DNA of 64,000 nt, taken from NCBI RefSeq assembly GCF_050947875.1, contig NC_134576.1:54812255-54876254 (forward strand), written 5' to 3'. Below, piece after piece: positions 61,901 to 64,000 of the stretch (within the stretch, counting starts at the first letter, position 1; every line of letters begins with the position of its first letter). Under the pieces are notes generated by a model that was not told the origin of the DNA, made no database searches, and saw nothing but the letters and a program-made list of their open reading frames with translations. The translations under genes were made by a program, and so were the position numbers. Origin of the DNA: Dermacentor variabilis (Eukaryota; Arthropoda; Arachnida; Ixodida; Ixodidae).

Positions 61901-63410
61901 GAACACTAGCTTCACCAAACAAAAGCCCCTTCTCGCGCAGGAGGTGATCGGACCTGTTTGAAAATAGGTACGGGTACTGGGGTGGCAGCATAGATGACAC
62001 TGCCGCCTCTGTCTCAAGCGCTCCGAAAGGTCCTTCAATAAGCACCCTTGCTACTGGCAGACACACGCTATGAGCTTCCACGGCTTGCTTGATCCACGCG
62101 CACTCGCCCGTGAACATATGGGGTTCTACGTAAGACGGGTGAACTACATCCATCGTAGCTGCGGAATCGCGAAGCACTCGGCACTCTTTCCCGTTTACGA
62201 GGAGGTCTCGCATGTAAGGCTCGAGAAGCTTCATGTTCTCGTCAGTGCTGCCTATTGAAAAAAACACAACTTTTGGTGTTGTTTCCGGACACTGCGCCGA
62301 AAAGTGACCCGGCTTCTGGCACGTATAACACAAGCGCGCTCGCCTCATCTCGAACCGCTTTCTGCGTTTGGCTGCCGCCGTCTCTTTACGTTTGGTCGGA
62401 CTGCTTTCGCTCGCATCCGCACTACGCGTGTCCCCCTTTACTCTCATGGGTGTGAACTTCGGCCTCTCAAACTTCGAGCCAAATTCACCCTTTTGACCGT
62501 CCTTAGCTCCGCGAGCTCGACGCGTCACAAACTCCTCGGCTAGCTCAGCGGCTTTAGCCACCGTACAAACGTCTGGCCTATCCAAGACCCAGTATCGCAC
62601 GTTCTCCGGTAACCGACTATAAAACTGTTCTAGCCCGAAACACTGCAGAACTTTATCGTGGTCACCAAACGCTTTCTCTTCTTTGAGCCACTCCTGCATG
62701 TTCGACATAAGCCTATACGCAAACTCTGTATATGACTCACTTCTGCCTTTCTCATTTTCCCGAAACTTCCGACGGAACGCCTCCGCAGACAGCCGGTACT
62801 TTTTTAGAAGACTCGATTTCACTGTGTCGAAATCCTCTGCCTCCTCTCTATCCAAGCGAGCGACTACGTCGGCCGCCTCGCCGGGTAACAAAGTGAGCAA
62901 GCGCTGTGGCCACGTTTCCCGAGAGAACCCCTGCTTCTCGCACGTTCGCTCAAAGTTAACCAGGAACAAACCAATGTCCTCTCCAAGCTTAAACGGCCGC
63001 ATCAGGTCAGTCATTTTGAAGAATACGCGTTCTCCTGCACCGTGTGCCTGACCTCCATTACGAGCGCGTTCCATCTCTACCTCAAGACGCTTCATTTCCA
63101 AAGCGTGTTGACGGTCACGCTCTTGTTGCTCTCGCTCTTTCTGTTCTTTACGTTCACGCTCTTCTTTTTCTTTCTGTTCTTTACGTTCACGTTCTTCTTT
63201 TTCTTTCTGTTCTTTAAGTTCACGCTCCTGTCTTTTTGCAGTCTCTCTCTCTTCAATGGTCTCAAGGCATTCCGACAGCTCGTCATCCTCAGCCTCTAAC
63301 TCAAGAATAGCCTTTATCAGTTCTGGTTTTCTGAGTTTGTCCGAGACATCCAGACCCAACTCTCTTGCAAGCTCCAACAATTTCGGTTTGCGCAACGACT
63401 TCAAATCCAT
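58905..63410 (-). CDS. Gag-Pol polyprotein, Ty3 type with integrase before reverse transcriptase
   Basis: One uninterrupted frame of 1501 codons. Gag: a SAP-like segment (5-36), a highly charged coiled coil (55-115), the capsid-like region (130-300) and a CCHC knuckle CYTCQKPGHFSAQC (361-374). Protease: DSAAT (415-419). Integrase: H660, H667, C697, C700, catalytic D730, D789, E824, and a GPY/F-like C-terminal module (935-997, WEGPARI). Reverse transcriptase: about 1075-1290, with D1173 in TLDLVRGYW and YLDD at 1234-1237. RNase H: D1385, E1425, D1452, D1495. All catalytic residues are present. The D789-E824 spacing is 34 rather than the usual 35. Integrase preceding reverse transcriptase matches Gmr1-type elements. 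The product would copy and insert the element. Probably active or very recently so. Confidence 0.95.
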   Translation of the reverse strand: MDLKSLRKPKLLELARELGLDVSDKLRKPELIKAILELEAEDDELSECLETIEERETAKRQERELKEQKEKEERERKEQKEKEERERKEQKEREQQERDRQHALEMKRLEVEMERARNGGQAHGAGERVFFKMTDLMRPFKLGEDIGLFLVNFERTCEKQGFSRETWPQRLLTLLPGEAADVVARLDREEAEDFDTVKSSLLKKYRLSAEAFRRKFRENEKGRSESYTEFAYRLMSNMQEWLKEEKAFGDHDKVLQCFGLEQFYSRLPENVRYWVLDRPDVCTVAKAAELAEEFVTRRARGAKDGQKGEFGSKFERPKFTPMRVKGDTRSADASESSPTKRKETAAAKRRKRFEMRRARLCYTCQKPGHFSAQCPETTPKVVFFSIGSTDENMKLLEPYMRDLLVNGKECRVLRDSAATMDVVHPSYVEPHMFTGECAWIKQAVEAHSVCLPVARVLIEGPFGALETEAAVSSMLPPQYPYLFSNRSDHLLREKGLLFGEASVQALTRSKVRELAAKAVVAGPTLSNNEKGSEAQQADIPSTPELNKLESVTLKAPDTGEEMPDTGKLEELSTDLLIAPTSDGLDRLLKVSRSALIAEQKKDGSLENVRCNVKEGIARKTARFVERGGVLYRKYLDRRGVEFDQLVVPQCYRQDLLRLSHGGSWSGHLGVKKTKDRLLQEYYWPGCFRDADHFVRTCDTCQRVGKPGDKSRAPLKLVPIITEPFRRLVIDTVGPLPVTAAGYRHILTVICPATKFPEAVPLKELSSVEIVNALLSIFARVGFPAEIQSDQGTVFTSALTTTFLERCGVKLLHSSVYHPQSNSVEKLHSVMKRVLRALCFEHRTDWELCLPGVMFALRTAPHAATGFSPAELVYGRSLRSPLRMLRESWEGRGDDPVVVEYVLKLLERLRRAQELSGEAMTKAQQRAKVYYDRTARARRFEVGDEVMILRTSLNNKLDVQWEGPARIVQKLSDVNYVVSLPGKRKAQQVYHCNLLKPYRQREAVVCMMVNVPEELPVELPGLGSVTNREDTGQVISDLISKAPLSPEQKTELHQLLQEFQGLFSERPGRTSVLTHDIELTSTEPVRSKAYRVSPRQSDIMEAEVKKMLQLGVIEAGESDYTSPLILVEVPGKEPRPCVDYRRLNSITKDQIYPIPNIEERLEKVSSAQFISTLDLVRGYWQVPLTEEASRYAAFISPMGTFRPKVLSFGLKNAPYCFSSLMDKVLRGQQEFALPYLDDVAIFSASWSEHMTHLRAVLTRLREAGLTVKAPKCQLAQAEVVYLGHVIGQGRRRPSEIKVAAVRDFPQPRTKTDIRSFLGVAGYYQRYIPRYSDIAAPLTDALRKTEPQTVVWDETKERAFSALKSALTNQPVLRSPDYTKGFIVQCDASERGMGVVLCQREKGEVEHPVLYASRKLTSREQAYSATEKECACLVWVVQKLSCYLAGSRFIIETDHCPLQWLQTISPKNGRLLRWSLALQQYSFEVRYKKGSLNGNADGLSRSP

Positions 63411-63742
63411 GGCTGCTCTGAATGCTGCTTTCTCTACTGCTTACTATTGTCTTGCCGCAACTAACCCGGCAGCAACGACAACCACAATTACCAGCTCTGT
63501 TTCTGACACTAACAAAAGCCTGGCAAAGCTCAGAAGAAGAAAGTCCCGCACTCACCAAACCTCGCAGGCAGGAATTCCACGCAGTCGTTCCGCTGCAGGC
63601 AACCAGTCGTCACACAGGGCTCGTTGCACTGCTCCCGGATCGTCGTTGAGCTGCTCAGCATACAGTCAACTGCATCTCTTCGCTGCTGGCCTCCGTTGTC
63701 GCGATCTCACCGCTGGCAGACAGTTGTTTGAAGTCGGAGGCG
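63411..63742 (-). other. 5' leader of the retrotransposon
   Basis: This is the untranslated stretch between the primer-binding site and the gag ATG at 63410. A GGCAGCGGTGAGATCGC phrase from the primer-binding site recurs at about 63701-63717, suggesting a local duplication of the primer site. Confidence 0.6.
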
Positions 63743-63761
63743 ATCTCACCGCTGCCAACCA
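63743..63761 (-). promoter_or_regulatory. Primer-binding site, tRNA-Leu type
   Basis: Two bases after the LTR end (CA), the minus strand reads TGGTTGGCAGCGGTGAGAT. This is complementary to the 3' end of a tRNA-Leu (…ATCCCACCGCTGCCA plus CCA) except for one extra T and one mismatch. Confidence 0.6.
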
Positions 63762-63763
63762 GA

Positions 63764-64000
63764 TGTTTGGATCCGACCGCTGGTACGATCTGTTGGGAAC
63801 TCGGCGCTGACGCCCGTGGTTGTACCTGGGTCGCAAGCCCCAAGGGTAGCGTTGGCCTGGCGGCCTGGGGTACAACTGGAAGCATCCGAAGGTCCCGGCA
63901 AAGCATGAGTCGACTGGTAACAACGAAACAACTTGTTTATTTTAACATCGCAAAGAGTTGGCGGTCAGTTTGACCGAAGTAGAGAGACGGGAGAGCACTT
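63764..64000 (-). mobile_element. 5' LTR of the Ty3/Gmr1-like retrotransposon (partial)
   Basis: 237 bases identical to 57663-57899. The remaining roughly 519 bases, with U3 and the promoter that would drive the element, lie beyond the window. Confidence 0.93.

Overview
The window is eukaryotic, repeat-rich, compositionally mixed DNA, most likely from a hard (ixodid, probably metastriate) tick. The evidence is three tRNA-headed SINEs of the Ruka type, a neprilysin-like M13 membrane protein gene with a large intron, and tick-style LINE, mariner and Ty3 elements. Species is an inference from repeat content. No bacterial or viral gene organisation is present.

The dominant structure is a direct segmental duplication. 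Positions 1-28381 (copy 1) align collinearly with 39102-57662 (copy 2) at roughly 95-96% identity judged by eye. Copy 1 is longer, mainly because of blocks missing from copy 2: about 0.54 kb at 6.35-6.89 kb, an 841-bp LINE 3' end (8418-9258), a 2.7-kb P-like THAP transposon (10011-12704) carrying a solo LTR, a 7.45-kb block (13553-21001) and an expanded GAGT microsatellite. Copy 2 has its own 2.0-kb block (about 46240-48210). Each copy carries a degraded LINE reverse transcriptase, a two-exon THAP-domain remnant, a U2 snRNA gene, a LINE linker fragment, a tRNA-like SINE and an M13 peptidase-family gene. Position 1 lies inside the right end of a mariner whose full-length counterpart (37871-39163) precedes copy 2, so the repeat period is about 39.1 kb. 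The pattern could be a true tandem duplication or two haplotypes wrongly joined in the assembly.

The only strongly supported cellular protein gene is the M13 gene of copy 1 on the minus strand. Exon 1 (35133-35288) and exon 2 (27047-28939) join in phase 0 to give about 682 residues. The M13 fold signatures are present but the HExxH zinc site is gone, so it is predicted to be a pseudo-peptidase. Its 6.2-kb intron holds a long TG tract, a possible LTR fragment, two SINEs and an AT-rich tract. The copy 2 version is broken by a one-base insertion and by a retrotransposon.

That retrotransposon (57663 to the window end, minus strand) has one uninterrupted 1501-codon gag-pol frame. Its order is Gag, protease, integrase, reverse transcriptase, RNase H. 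Integrase ahead of reverse transcriptase is the Gmr1-type arrangement, unusual for Ty3 elements. The two LTRs are identical over the 237 bases visible in both, so the insertion is recent. The 5' LTR runs past the window edge.

Most other sequence is non-coding or decayed repeat. I could not assign function to the 13.5-21 kb block or to most of the conserved duplicated intergenic DNA, apart from a 289-bp segment that is identical in both copies.
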